Source of the DNA: Muribaculum gordoncarteri
Lineage (GTDB): Bacteria > Bacteroidota > Bacteroidia > Bacteroidales > Muribaculaceae
DNA length: 64,000 nt
Direction: 5' to 3'
Assembly (NCBI RefSeq): GCF_004803695.1
Contig: NZ_CP039393.1
Location: 744,001 to 808,000 of the forward strand
Shown: piece by piece, positions 35,070 to 43,252 of the stretch
How the letters are laid out: the number at the start of each line of letters is the position of its first letter
Numbering within the stretch: the first letter of the stretch is position 1
The notes under the pieces: generated by a model
Seen by the model: only the letters and a program-made list of their open reading frames with translations
Told to the model about the DNA's origin: nothing
Database searches by the model: none
Position numbers and translations under genes: made by a program

Positions 35070-37673
35070 TCAGAATTTATATCGGCATTGGAGCAGAAAT
35101 TCTATGGGACGGAGTGTAAAGGAGTAACGATATGTGTCATACTCATTAAAGACGGTGTAGGCATACTCCCTCTCGTCGGTAAGGTTCTTGGCGGTCAATT
35201 CCAGTTCAAAGGCTCCGGCCATGTAACGCGCTCCACCGTCGATGTACATTGCCTGCCGATATTGCCCCTCGGTAAGTTTCACCCGGCTGTAATAGCAGCG
35301 GGTAAATAGTTCAAGGCTCCTAACAGGGAATACCGACAGGTCGAAAGTGCCGTTAAGGCCGTCGATTATGTTGTCATCTCCGTCACCTATGCGGCGGTTT
35401 GACAACGAGTAATGCACACCGAGCCCGAATGACACGATGTCGTTCAGTATGTTGCTCTTGGAGCTCAACGACACCTCATAGTGGTCGGTGCCTACGCGTG
35501 ATAAATTGCCTTGCCGCTTCATGTCACGCCACATCAGGTTGACTATGCCACGAAGTGTGAAGGTTGTGTGCAGTCGCCGCACATTCTTGCTTATCTGTCC
35601 GTAAGCGTCACATACATCGATGTGATTGCGTGAAGCTTCGGGTGTGGTCACAGTTTCATCGGCACTTACATCGCTGGAGGAAATGCGGTGAGAGGTCGTG
35701 CGCCTGTAGCTCGCGCGTGCATTCCAGAAAAGTCCCTTGACTATGTTGCGGAAACTGAACGAGGTGGAGGCCGACAGGGTGGTGCGCACGTTGAGCGATC
35801 CGGTGCCGAGCACGGTGCTGTTGCGATAGGAGGTGAAGATGGGATTGACGATGAAATCGGTCAATGTGCCTACACGGCATTTGCGACCCAATGTCACGCC
35901 CCATCTCACGCCGTTGGAAAATCGGAAATTGAACGAAGAGCTTGCGCCTAAATACAACCGGTTGTGTCGGTAGCGGCTGTCGGCGATTAAGTCGGTATAG
36001 CGGATGTTGTGTAGCGACACGGGAATCTCGGTGCGCCACACCCAACGGCCTTTTTGCAGCTTGTAGTAGGGCGATAGGGTTGTGACAAGCGCGTAGCCCG
36101 AATTGTCATTGGCCGATGAGCTGTCGCCGTCACGTGCAAGACGCGTGACGATGCTGTTGTAGTCCGACTCAAACGCTATGTCGACACCCGTCATCGACTC
36201 GCTCGAAAACGCATAACCGAACGATGTGCTGTGACGCGTGGCAAACGCTTGTCCTGTAGCTGTTTGGTCGATTGTCGTAATGCCTTGCGGTGTCGTCACT
36301 TTCATTGCGTTAAGCGGAGTGGTTGAATAGACTATCTCGGAGTTCAGTTGCCACAGGTTGTCGCCGTGACGCACTGTGGTGTTGAATGTATTGGATAGCG
36401 TGACATCGTTGCTTCGCAGTGACTGGCCGAGCGTCGATGTACCCGACAAGCCGTAACGGTTGCGATTGAATGTGCCTTTAATGCTGAGTGACTCGGCGAA
36501 ATAGTTGCCTGCCGAGTTGTTTTCAAGCCGCAGCGTCACGTTGCCGGTGTTGTTGTGCAGCATGGAGGTGCTGTGCTCGTCGACCGACAGATTTTCGTCA
36601 TCGTCCACAAAGTAGGTCGTTACATTGGATGCGCTGAATCGGCTGTGGTCACGCTTGTAGTCGGCGTTGACCGTCAGCGTGAGGTCGGTGCGTAACTTTG
36701 TCAGCGCATTTACCGATGCGGCGGTCGATTGGTTGTCGTTGTAACGCGTCGATGGCAGGTCGGGAACTCCGAATGGAGTCGACGGGAAAATGCCGCTCGC
36801 TATTGTGGAGCGGTCAAACATGCCGACGGTGAGCACCTGCATTTCACCCGAATAGCTTGTGCCGAAGTTGTTGCCTTTTCCCGTCACGAGCGACTGATTG
36901 GAGGGTGAAATAAACATCGAATATAGCTCGCCCGACCACTTCACATCATCGCCGTAACCGGCTCCTGCGCTCACGTAGCCTATGGGCTTGAGCATGCGCT
37001 TCTTTTTCAGTGTGAGGTTGAGTGCTGCCTTCTCGGAAAATTCAATGCCCTTGAGTACTCGCTTGGGCTGATGATTCTCGTAGACATCAACCGACGATAT
37101 GTCGTCGGCCGATATGTTCTTTGTAGCGAGAGCATAACGACCTGAAAGCATGTCGAGCCCCTCGATATAGAACTTGTTGATATTCTCGCCTTGATATGAT
37201 ATTGTGCCCGAAGCGTCGACCGACAATCCGGGCAGTCGCTTTATGACATCTTCTATCGTGCGGTCGGATGCGCTGCGAAATGCCGCAACGTTATATTTTA
37301 ACGTGTCGCCCGACTCCCTTATGGGAACAACCTTCACCGTCACCTCCTTCAGCTCAAGCGGAGCCGAAACCATGACTACGCTTTTTAGTGAAGCCAATCG
37401 CTCAAGCGTCAACGACTGTTGCCGGTAGCCGATGAGAGCGAAGTCGACACGTTTCACCACTGCCCTTTCAGGAATATTCAGCGCATAACGACCCTGTGAA
37501 TCGGAGGTCCCGAAAGCAATCGGACGACCTCCGCTGCTGTCGTAAGCCTTTATTACTACTCCAGGCAACGGTTCTCCGGCATCGTCGGTCACCAACCCAG
37601 TGAGCCGGTCCCGGCTTTGCATCACCTCCGGCACCAATAGACATAACAATATGACCCACAACAGCCTCGTCAT
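35070..37673 (-). CDS. TonB-dependent-receptor-like outer-membrane protein with CarboxypepD_reg-like domain
   Basis: An 867-residue outer-membrane protein. A signal peptide is followed by a carboxypeptidase-regulatory-like domain (GLVTDDAGEPLPGVVIKAY, about 26-110), a plug-like region (TIEDVIKRLPGLSVDASGTI, SDDISSVDVYENHQPKRVL) and a long barrel ending in Phe (LLQCRYKF). It is the outer-membrane-beta-barrel subfamily often paired with GLPGLI genes rather than a SusC. Its ATG is two bases after the GLPGLI stop, so the two are cotranscribed. The transported ligand is unknown. Confidence 0.85.
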   Translation of the reverse strand: MTRLLWVILLCLLVPEVMQSRDRLTGLVTDDAGEPLPGVVIKAYDSSGGRPIAFGTSDSQGRYALNIPERAVVKRVDFALIGYRQQSLTLERLASLKSVVMVSAPLELKEVTVKVVPIRESGDTLKYNVAAFRSASDRTIEDVIKRLPGLSVDASGTISYQGENINKFYIEGLDMLSGRYALATKNISADDISSVDVYENHQPKRVLKGIEFSEKAALNLTLKKKRMLKPIGYVSAGAGYGDDVKWSGELYSMFISPSNQSLVTGKGNNFGTSYSGEMQVLTVGMFDRSTIASGIFPSTPFGVPDLPSTRYNDNQSTAASVNALTKLRTDLTLTVNADYKRDHSRFSASNVTTYFVDDDENLSVDEHSTSMLHNNTGNVTLRLENNSAGNYFAESLSIKGTFNRNRYGLSGTSTLGQSLRSNDVTLSNTFNTTVRHGDNLWQLNSEIVYSTTPLNAMKVTTPQGITTIDQTATGQAFATRHSTSFGYAFSSESMTGVDIAFESDYNSIVTRLARDGDSSSANDNSGYALVTTLSPYYKLQKGRWVWRTEIPVSLHNIRYTDLIADSRYRHNRLYLGASSSFNFRFSNGVRWGVTLGRKCRVGTLTDFIVNPIFTSYRNSTVLGTGSLNVRTTLSASTSFSFRNIVKGLFWNARASYRRTTSHRISSSDVSADETVTTPEASRNHIDVCDAYGQISKNVRRLHTTFTLRGIVNLMWRDMKRQGNLSRVGTDHYEVSLSSKSNILNDIVSFGLGVHYSLSNRRIGDGDDNIIDGLNGTFDLSVFPVRSLELFTRCYYSRVKLTEGQYRQAMYIDGGARYMAGAFELELTAKNLTDEREYAYTVFNEYDTYRYSFTLRPIEFLLQCRYKF

Positions 37674-37675
37674 GG

Positions 37676-38563
37676 TTAATCAAGTTCCATGGGGTTGAAA
37701 AATAACTTGCGTTTAGGCAGCTTCTTCTCCGAGCCGTCGGCGTTACGGGGAGCAAGATCTGAGCCGCTTATTGTTCCTGCCGGGTTGTTCATGTATTCGG
37801 CAAGACTGCGGTTATACTCTTTGCGCTCTATTGTGAACGGGTCCTTTACATCACGATAAATCGGTCGGTCGCTGTGGCGTACCGTTATCGCCGAAAATTT
37901 GTGGTCGCCGGTTGCGTCTTCTATCTTCAGTATCAGGCCGGGCAACCCGTTGAATTTCCACGGGCCATTGCTCAACGCTATGTCGTCGGTATACCATGCC
38001 GTCCATCGCCGTCCCCGGAAATCGCACACCGCTTCATGGCACACATAACCGCACACCGTGTCGACACCTTCAGCCATAACCCATTCAATCTCGGGAATCT
38101 CTTCATTATAGATGTAATTGTCTATGAACACGCGACCGTGAAACGTTATGTTGCGTTCGGCCAGATTAGTGAACATATACTCCTTTACAGCATTGGGCCC
38201 GCGCCAGCGTGCATACAATCTTCCGAAATCGTTGTTGGTTATCTTTGTTGAGTCAATTGTGCTTATCACTGAGTCCAACCGATAATTGCTGTAGCCGCCA
38301 TACTTTATGATATTCTTTCCCACTTCCATTATTTCGTATATCGACCTGGGCTCGGAATAGGTGGGAGCTTTGATGATGTGCTGATACACAACATCGAGCG
38401 CACTGTGATCGATGACTTCCGATTTCCCCAATTTGGTGATGCGGTTGCCGGCCTCGCCATCATACTCAATGCGTCCGTCGGGATGAACTGTTACCCGGTT
38501 TTGACAATCGGCGGCAACGGCAAGACTCATAAATGCCATTAAAAGAAACAATACCTTTTCCAT
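37676..38563 (-). CDS. GLPGLI-family exported protein (copy 1, GC-rich)
   Basis: A 295-residue protein with a signal peptide (about 1-20). The family signature appears as NGPWKFNGLPGLILKIED, with the tryptophan-rich FRGRRWTAWYTDDI just before it, and the C-terminus SEKKLPKRKLFFNPMELD. GLPGLI (TIGR01200) proteins are Bacteroidetes envelope proteins of unknown function, often next to an outer-membrane barrel gene, as here. The base composition is like the core chromosome, in contrast to the next copy. Confidence 0.88.
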   Translation of the reverse strand: MEKVLFLLMAFMSLAVAADCQNRVTVHPDGRIEYDGEAGNRITKLGKSEVIDHSALDVVYQHIIKAPTYSEPRSIYEIMEVGKNIIKYGGYSNYRLDSVISTIDSTKITNNDFGRLYARWRGPNAVKEYMFTNLAERNITFHGRVFIDNYIYNEEIPEIEWVMAEGVDTVCGYVCHEAVCDFRGRRWTAWYTDDIALSNGPWKFNGLPGLILKIEDATGDHKFSAITVRHSDRPIYRDVKDPFTIERKEYNRSLAEYMNNPAGTISGSDLAPRNADGSEKKLPKRKLFFNPMELD

Positions 38564-38728
38564 GCAAATAAACTATATTTTTAAGTTGATGTGCAAATAA
38601 AGCAACAATTGCTGATATATGCAAGGATTTACCCTAAAAACTTTAGTTGGTAGTTTTTTTGCTCCGGTTTCTACTTAATACAAAATTGGCCCTATAAAAC
38701 ATCGATTAATAGTGTTTTATCTACTTCT

Positions 38729-39544
38729 CTACTCCTTTTCTAAAGGATTATGAAACAGCCTGCGTTTAGGTAATTGTTTTTCTGTTCCATCAGCATTGCG
38801 TGGAGCGAGTTCAGTCCCTTGTATAGAGCCGCTCGGATTCATTTTGTACTCAGTCAGGCTTTTATTATATTCTTCCCTATTTGTTTCAAAACGATTGTTG
38901 CTCTGGGTCAATAATATAGGAAATTTTAAACCATTTATTGTTATTGCCTCAAATTCATGTTCTTCGGTTGAATCTACAAGTCGTAAGATAACACCCGGTA
39001 AGCCATTAAATTTCCACGGCCCGGCATTGATGGGTATGTCCTCGGAATACCACGCAGTCCAGTCCCTTCCACGAAAACGACCCATGGCCTTATGGCATAA
39101 AAAGCCACAAACAGTATCAGATTCAGATGTCAATGTCCAATCAATTTTGGGAAGATTTTCCGTATAAATATAGTAATCAATAAAAACTTTCCCATAAAAA
39201 TTGATATCATTACTTTTCACATCTCTAATCAAGAACTCTGATTTAGGAAGAAAACGATTGTATATTTCACCATGTTCCATGAATGTAATAGAAGTTGAAT
39301 CAACACTTAACATTACAGAATCAACACGAAAACGATTGTAATCATCATATTTAATATATTTATCGCCAATCTGCATGATTTCATATTCTTCCCGCTCTGT
39401 TGATAATACTGGATCCACAATGGAATGTGAATATATGATGTTCATTTTGCTTATGTCAATACGCTCTGATTTCGGGAATCTCAGCTGAGCATTAAGCATT
39501 ACAACAAAAAATAAACATATAACAATATTAAGAAACCTAATCAT
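38729..39544 (-). CDS. GLPGLI-family exported protein (copy 2, AT-rich)
   Basis: A 271-residue paralog of the previous gene: GPWKFNGLPGVILRLVDSTE, FRGRDWTAWYSEDI and the closing EKQLPKRRLFHNPLEKE align with copy 1. The signal peptide is about 1-19. Its DNA is noticeably AT-rich, as is everything from here to about 41.77 kb. A gap of 165 nt separates it from copy 1, and whether both are on one transcript is unclear. Confidence 0.85.
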   Translation of the reverse strand: MIRFLNIVICLFFVVMLNAQLRFPKSERIDISKMNIIYSHSIVDPVLSTEREEYEIMQIGDKYIKYDDYNRFRVDSVMLSVDSTSITFMEHGEIYNRFLPKSEFLIRDVKSNDINFYGKVFIDYYIYTENLPKIDWTLTSESDTVCGFLCHKAMGRFRGRDWTAWYSEDIPINAGPWKFNGLPGVILRLVDSTEEHEFEAITINGLKFPILLTQSNNRFETNREEYNKSLTEYKMNPSGSIQGTELAPRNADGTEKQLPKRRLFHNPLEKE

Positions 39545-39621
39545 ACTATATAAAATTATTGTTCGTAATCAATTCAGCCAGGATTTTTCAATCCCGACTG
39601 AATTTTCATTGTTTATTCTAA

Positions 39622-39852
39622 TTAAAAACGGAACTCCATTGGAGTATCAGACTTGAACTTCACAGGACCAGGAACTCCACATTCAATTTCATTTAATTCG
39701 AGCAAATAATTCCAAAATTCATTTGGATTATCGACAAAATAACTTTGATTGACTGTATATCCTTGTTTCCCACAAGTAGTCGTATATTCAATAGTTGCAA
39801 ACGCTGATAAGCATATTGTTATAAACCCAAGTGACATTAAAAATTTTTTCAT
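39622..39852 (-). CDS. Small exported protein with two cysteines
   Basis: A 76-residue protein with a signal peptide (about 1-20, ...LSAFA) and a mature part with Cys in TTCGKQGY and ECGVPG. The size and cysteines allow a single disulfide. No family recognised. It lies between GLPGLI copy 2 and the DUF3244-like gene, in the AT-rich segment. Confidence 0.6.
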   Translation of the reverse strand: MKKFLMSLGFITICLSAFATIEYTTTCGKQGYTVNQSYFVDNPNEFWNYLLELNEIECGVPGPVKFKSDTPMEFRF

Positions 39853-39945
39853 ATTTACAGATGTTAAATTATTGTTAAATTATCGAATATCGCATCGAAA
39901 TCGCGCTTAATGGCCAATAAGATTTTTATTTATATCAAAAATATT

Positions 39946-40371
39946 TCAAAAACAAAATTCACCTATATAGCTTATATCATCAATAGACAAATACAAGTAG
40001 TAGCATTGATTGGATTCAAGTGCCGTGAGATTGAATGTCACAATCATCTCATCGCCTTGGTAAGTATTGTTGGCGACCGGATTTTGACAATCATCGTACA
40101 CTTCAATCGATACCTCCTCAGCTTCTCCGAGCAGATAGATTGTTAACTTGTTTCCTTCAATTGTAACTTGAGGCAATCGCGCAGGCGATCGCTTACCTTT
40201 CCAAATTGTGGATTCATCATTTTCGCTAGTTCTTATTTTTACTTCATCAGCATAACATGAAAATCCAATAGTCAAAAACAGTAGTAGCAATAACTTTTTT
40301 ATAATAGTTGAAATTTTGTTATCGCAAAGAGAGTAAAATAAATTTGTTAATCCAAATTTTTCATTGCGCAA
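39946..40371 (-). CDS. DUF3244-like exported protein with an unusual start
   Basis: The mature part (from about DEVKIRTSENDES) shows the DUF3244 pattern of short Ig-like strands: RLPQVTIEGNKLTIYL, VSIEVYDDCQ and a closing YIGEFCF. The only conventional start in frame is a TTG at 40371, about 22 codons before the signal peptide. The signal peptide itself begins at ATT-ATA-AAA-AAG (40305-40294), where an ATG would be expected. So the native start may be the ATT at 40305 or a mutated ATG, or the gene may be decaying. Coordinates given are the maximal frame. Confidence 0.55.
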   Translation of the reverse strand: MRNEKFGLTNLFYSLCDNKISTIIKKLLLLLFLTIGFSCYADEVKIRTSENDESTIWKGKRSPARLPQVTIEGNKLTIYLLGEAEEVSIEVYDDCQNPVANNTYQGDEMIVTFNLTALESNQCYYLYLSIDDISYIGEFCF

Positions 40372-40438
40372 ATATTTTACAAGGGAATTTTGTTAAAGAC
40401 CACATTTTACAAAAATTTTACAGCAGGAATTAATTAGC

Positions 40439-42181
40439 TTATAATAAGCGAATAAACTCATCCCAGTTTTTTGGTGCGTTTTCAATTTCGGAGAATGTTC
40501 TTTTCATCAGTCTTTTTCGTATGGATGATATGGCACTTGGGGATAAGCCTAAGAATTCGGCGATTTCTATAGGAAAAAATTCGATTTTAAGTAGCAATGA
40601 AATCTGCATTTCCCTATCAGATAGCCGACAGACACTTACTAACTTCTCAATGAATCCGGGATTGTATTCATCCACAATCTGGGACAATTCATTCCATTCA
40701 GGAGAGGATGGTAATATCCTTTTCCCGGTTCTTAACCTATCATGGAATTCAATGACAATAGGAGAACTCATTAGCTTTAAGTGATTTTCGGCGCGCTCCT
40801 CGGCATTTGACATCGCTTCCGACAAAAGAGTTCTGGACTTTTTCAATTTTATTATTACCGCTGACGAATTTACCTCTTCTATTTTGTTCAACAATTCTTC
40901 AAGTTCATCAATCTTAGCTTGCAATTTGGAGCAATGTTCTTGTGAGTTTTTCCTTGTAGATTCAATAATTTCCTGTAGTGTGAAATTTCGGCATTTAAGG
41001 TCAAGCCGCTTGCGCTGTATGTCCCTGACAATGAATAAGAAAATTGAAACAATAAGCAAGATGGAACCAACTAATATTACAATAAGCAGATTCTTCTTTG
41101 AATCCTTTTTTAATAGAGCGTTATTTTCTTTCTCTCTGATTGAATAGTTATAGTAACCTTGAATTTTAGTTACTGCGTCTATTTTAAGTAAATTAGTGGA
41201 GCTGTCGAATAATTCGATGTATTTATTTAAATATTTTACAGATGTCTTATAATCGTCATCTTGTTTAGAGTAGTAATTTGCCAATTCTGCATTGGCGTAA
41301 CATTTACCATGAATATTTCCGCTATCAACGAGCCATTTTAAATATGGCAGTGCTGCGTTATAATTATCATTAGCAATTTTTACTTTTGAAATTATGGAAT
41401 ACAATTGTTCTTTGTCTTGCAGAATATATTCCATATTTAATTTTGAAATTATTGAGTCTGCCTTTTTGAAATCGCCTATTTTATAATAATATTCAATAAA
41501 TTGGTGCTGAACGCGATATATCAAACTTGAGTCACCTCGCATTGATGCCAATTCATAAGCTTTTTTGTAAAATAAATATGTGCTATCGTGAACATTCAAT
41601 AATGAATAAGATTTCCCAATGGATAAATAATCAATAGGCAGTGTCAATTCGTTGCTGAAATCCACCGCCTTTTCTGCCGATTCAAGAGCATAACGATATA
41701 ATCGTTGATACATAAACAGTTCGGACATCTGTGAAAGACAAACCTTGTAGATGTTATAGTGCGCTATTGTGTCATCACCGATTGTAGTAAGTGCTTGCTG
41801 GTAGTAGTCGAGGGCGCGGGGGGCGTCGCCGAGGTCGCTGTAGACTCGTCCGGCGTAGTAGAGGGCAAGCGGAGTGAGGTCGGGGTCGGTGTGGTCGGTG
41901 AAGTATTCGACGACGGGGGCTATCATTGAGTCGTTGCGGTGCTCGATGTAGGCCTTGTCGCGTGATTTTATGAGCATCAGGTCGTAACGCATCCGCGTTG
42001 CCTTGTCGGCTTGCTTGATGGCGGGTGACAGTGAGTCGAGGAGCGCGATTGTGCTGTCGGGACGGGTGTCGGCGAGCTGTCCGGCGCGGTCGATGTCGTC
42101 GCGCAGACGCGAGTTGTCGGCACATCCGGCGACGACGGCGAAGCACACGACGGTGATGAATATGTGTAACAAATGCTTCAT
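40439..42181 (-). CDS. Membrane-spanning TPR/HTH regulator, compositionally chimeric
   Basis: A 580-residue one-component regulator. A lipoprotein-like signal (FAVVAGCADN, Cys about 20) and TPR repeats (about 95-320, e.g. LALYYAGRVYSDLGDAPRAL) form the outer part. A membrane helix (about 369-389, NLLIVILVGSILLIVSIFLF) and a coiled coil (about 395-450) follow, then a C-terminal HTH (FFPIEIAEFLGLSPSAISSI). Such proteins occur in Bacteroidales near DUF3244 genes. The first ~135 codons are GC-rich; the rest is AT-rich, with the break at about 41770. The regulated genes are probably its AT-rich neighbours (inference). Confidence 0.8.
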   Translation of the reverse strand: MKHLLHIFITVVCFAVVAGCADNSRLRDDIDRAGQLADTRPDSTIALLDSLSPAIKQADKATRMRYDLMLIKSRDKAYIEHRNDSMIAPVVEYFTDHTDPDLTPLALYYAGRVYSDLGDAPRALDYYQQALTTIGDDTIAHYNIYKVCLSQMSELFMYQRLYRYALESAEKAVDFSNELTLPIDYLSIGKSYSLLNVHDSTYLFYKKAYELASMRGDSSLIYRVQHQFIEYYYKIGDFKKADSIISKLNMEYILQDKEQLYSIISKVKIANDNYNAALPYLKWLVDSGNIHGKCYANAELANYYSKQDDDYKTSVKYLNKYIELFDSSTNLLKIDAVTKIQGYYNYSIREKENNALLKKDSKKNLLIVILVGSILLIVSIFLFIVRDIQRKRLDLKCRNFTLQEIIESTRKNSQEHCSKLQAKIDELEELLNKIEEVNSSAVIIKLKKSRTLLSEAMSNAEERAENHLKLMSSPIVIEFHDRLRTGKRILPSSPEWNELSQIVDEYNPGFIEKLVSVCRLSDREMQISLLLKIEFFPIEIAEFLGLSPSAISSIRKRLMKRTFSEIENAPKNWDEFIRLL

Positions 42182-42290
42182 AGCTTCCGCGAATATACGA
42201 ATAATCCGCGAAATTCGCCCAATAAAAGTGGCGGGGGGCCTGCTGGTGCGGGTGGTGCGTATGCGATATATGTCTGGATGCGAAGATAGT

Positions 42291-42385
42291 ATGCCGAAGG
42301 CATTCCATGTGTTTAACCGCGGGTGAGCGAAGCGTCACCCGTGGACTGATGGCATATATCGATATGCTACCCCTTGCGGGTTGCA
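42291..42385 (-). repeat. Hairpin module E, left (inverted) copy
   Basis: Read on the minus strand: TGCAACCCGCAAGGGGT, a spacer, TCCACGGGT..., then the ...CCGCGGTTAA part and AATGCCTTCGGCAT. The same order occurs at 42790-42888 on the plus strand. The hairpin CCGCGGGTGA / TCACCCGTGG (42317-42344) has ten base pairs, one of them a wobble. Confidence 0.75.
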
Positions 42386-42414
42386 TGTGCTCCGTATGGC
42401 TTCCGCTACACTAT

Positions 42415-42552
42415 CAAATCCTCGCGTTAGCGTGAGAGCTGCGTAGCTGCTCAATAGTGTTAGCCTCATGCAAACGCGCCTTTGGGTGCGTGCAGCGTGA
42501 GGTCATAGCGTGTCCCACCATCCCCGAGGGCTGCGTTAGCTGCCCAATAAAA
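42415..42552 (-). repeat. Dispersed repeat copy B (reverse orientation)
   Basis: The reverse complement aligns with 29775-29923 over essentially its whole length; shared blocks include TTTTATTGGGCAGCTAACGC, GACCTCACGCTGCACGCACC and TTTGCATGAGGCTAAC. Orientation is the same relative to its neighbouring tRNA (downstream of tRNA-Met) as copy A to tRNA-Pro. Confidence 0.85.
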
Positions 42553-42588
42553 TGTTATCCAATGGGTATTGGCGTTAGCGGGTGGAGC

Positions 42589-42737
42589 GTTTTATTGGGC
42601 AACTACGTAGCCCTTTTCTTATAATATTCCTATACCCTATACCCGTGCTGCGGACGCCTAACGGCGGCCTTGCGCGGGCCTAACATTATTAAGCTGCTCT
42701 GCAGCTTTGGCGCTAACGCGGGGATTTGCCGGTGGAG
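42589..42737 (+). repeat. Dispersed repeat copies C/D (forward, rearranged)
   Basis: TTTTATTGGGCAACTACGTAGCCC (two blocks within 42591-42614) matches the 5' module; 42679-42737 (CTAACATTATTAAGC..., GCGCTAACGCGGGGATTTG) matches the 3' part of copy A. The middle of the element is replaced by other sequence. Confidence 0.75.
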
Positions 42738-42789
42738 TGCGCCCTGCGCTGCGCGGGGCGAATGCGAGGACATATGCGGACGCGTGGGT

Positions 42790-42980
42790 TGTGCAACCCG
42801 CAAGGGGTTGTGGTTTGTGGGTGCGGGACTGGTCCACGGGTAGGCCTACGGCCAACCCGCGGTTAAAGACATGTAATGCCTTCGGCATATAGCGGGTTGT
42901 GGGACGAGGGTGCGGGGCCGGTCCACGGGTAGGCCTGCGGCCAATCCGCGGTTAAAGACATGTAATGCCTATCGGCATAT
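42790..42980 (+). repeat. Hairpin module E, right copy plus tandem repeat unit
   Basis: First copy 42790-42888; a second, nearly identical unit ending in GGCAT lies at 42892-42980 (period about 89 bp). Each carries CCACGGGT-AGGCC-TAC/TGC-GGCC-AACCCGCGG and AATGCC-TTC-GGCAT hairpins. The inner stem GGCC/GGCC differs from the left copy's GC/GC, but pairing is kept. Confidence 0.78.
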
Positions 42981-43068
42981 ACCGGGTGGGTATTTTCGCT
43001 GATGCGGTGTCCACGGGTGCAGCTTTTGCGCTAACGCGGTGGGCTGGGTGGCAGGGGGGGATAAAAGG

Positions 43069-43097
43069 AGGGCGCTGTGTCGATGACACAGCGCCCT
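43069..43097 (-). terminator. Hairpin terminator after tRNA-Met
   Basis: AGGGCGCTGTGT (43069-43080) and ACACAGCGCCCT (43086-43097), followed on the minus strand by CCTTTTATCC. It directly follows the tRNA on that strand. Confidence 0.75.
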
Positions 43098-43102
43098 TGC
43101 AG

Positions 43103-43179
43103 TGGTAGCGGGATCGAGAATTGAACTCGAGACCTCCGGGTTATGAATCCGACGCTCTAACCAACTGAGCTATCCCGCC
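43103..43179 (-). tRNA. tRNA-Met (anticodon CAT)
   Basis: Minus-strand cloverleaf with acceptor arms GGCGGGA and TCCCGCT, D arm TAGCTCAGTTGGTTAGAGC, anticodon loop TTCATAA with CAT, T arm with GTTCAATTC, and an encoded CCA (43105-43103). The body is elongator-like. A tRNA-Ile with CAT modified to lysidine cannot be excluded from sequence alone. Confidence 0.88.
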
Positions 43180-43197
43180 ATTACCGTTTTGCGAGTG

Positions 43198-43229
43198 CAA
43201 AGTTAGGACTTATATTTTAATTTTGCAAT
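43198..43229 (-). promoter_or_regulatory. Probable promoter of tRNA-Met
   Basis: TAACTTTG on the minus strand (43205-43198) with ATTG (43229-43226) 20 nt upstream. The TTTG box is one base off. Confidence 0.5.
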
Positions 43230-43252
43230 ATTTTCCGAGAAAAAATCTGAAA

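Larger units (their letters stand above)
42217..42980. repeat. GC-rich imperfect palindrome block between the regulator and tRNA-Met
   Basis: This non-coding stretch is built from nested repeats. From the centre (about 42570) outward, both arms carry TTTTATTGGGC, the GCTAACGCGGGGATTTG-type module and then the CCACGGGT...GGCAT hairpin module, in mirrored orientation. The left arm is 42291-42552 and the right arm 42589-42888. An 89-bp tandem duplication extends the right arm to 42980. A further TTTTATTGGGC lies at 42227-42217 (minus). No reading frame here is convincing. Confidence 0.8.

Noticed and set aside
36987-37673. SusCD-type polysaccharide utilisation locus
   Set aside because: The receptor has a CarboxypepD-like domain but no SusD partner or glycan enzymes nearby, and it is followed by GLPGLI genes instead.
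42291-42980. Short protein frames in the GC-rich block, several containing HVFNRG or similar
   Set aside because: The same peptides arise on both strands from the repeat modules and have no start context or conservation pattern.
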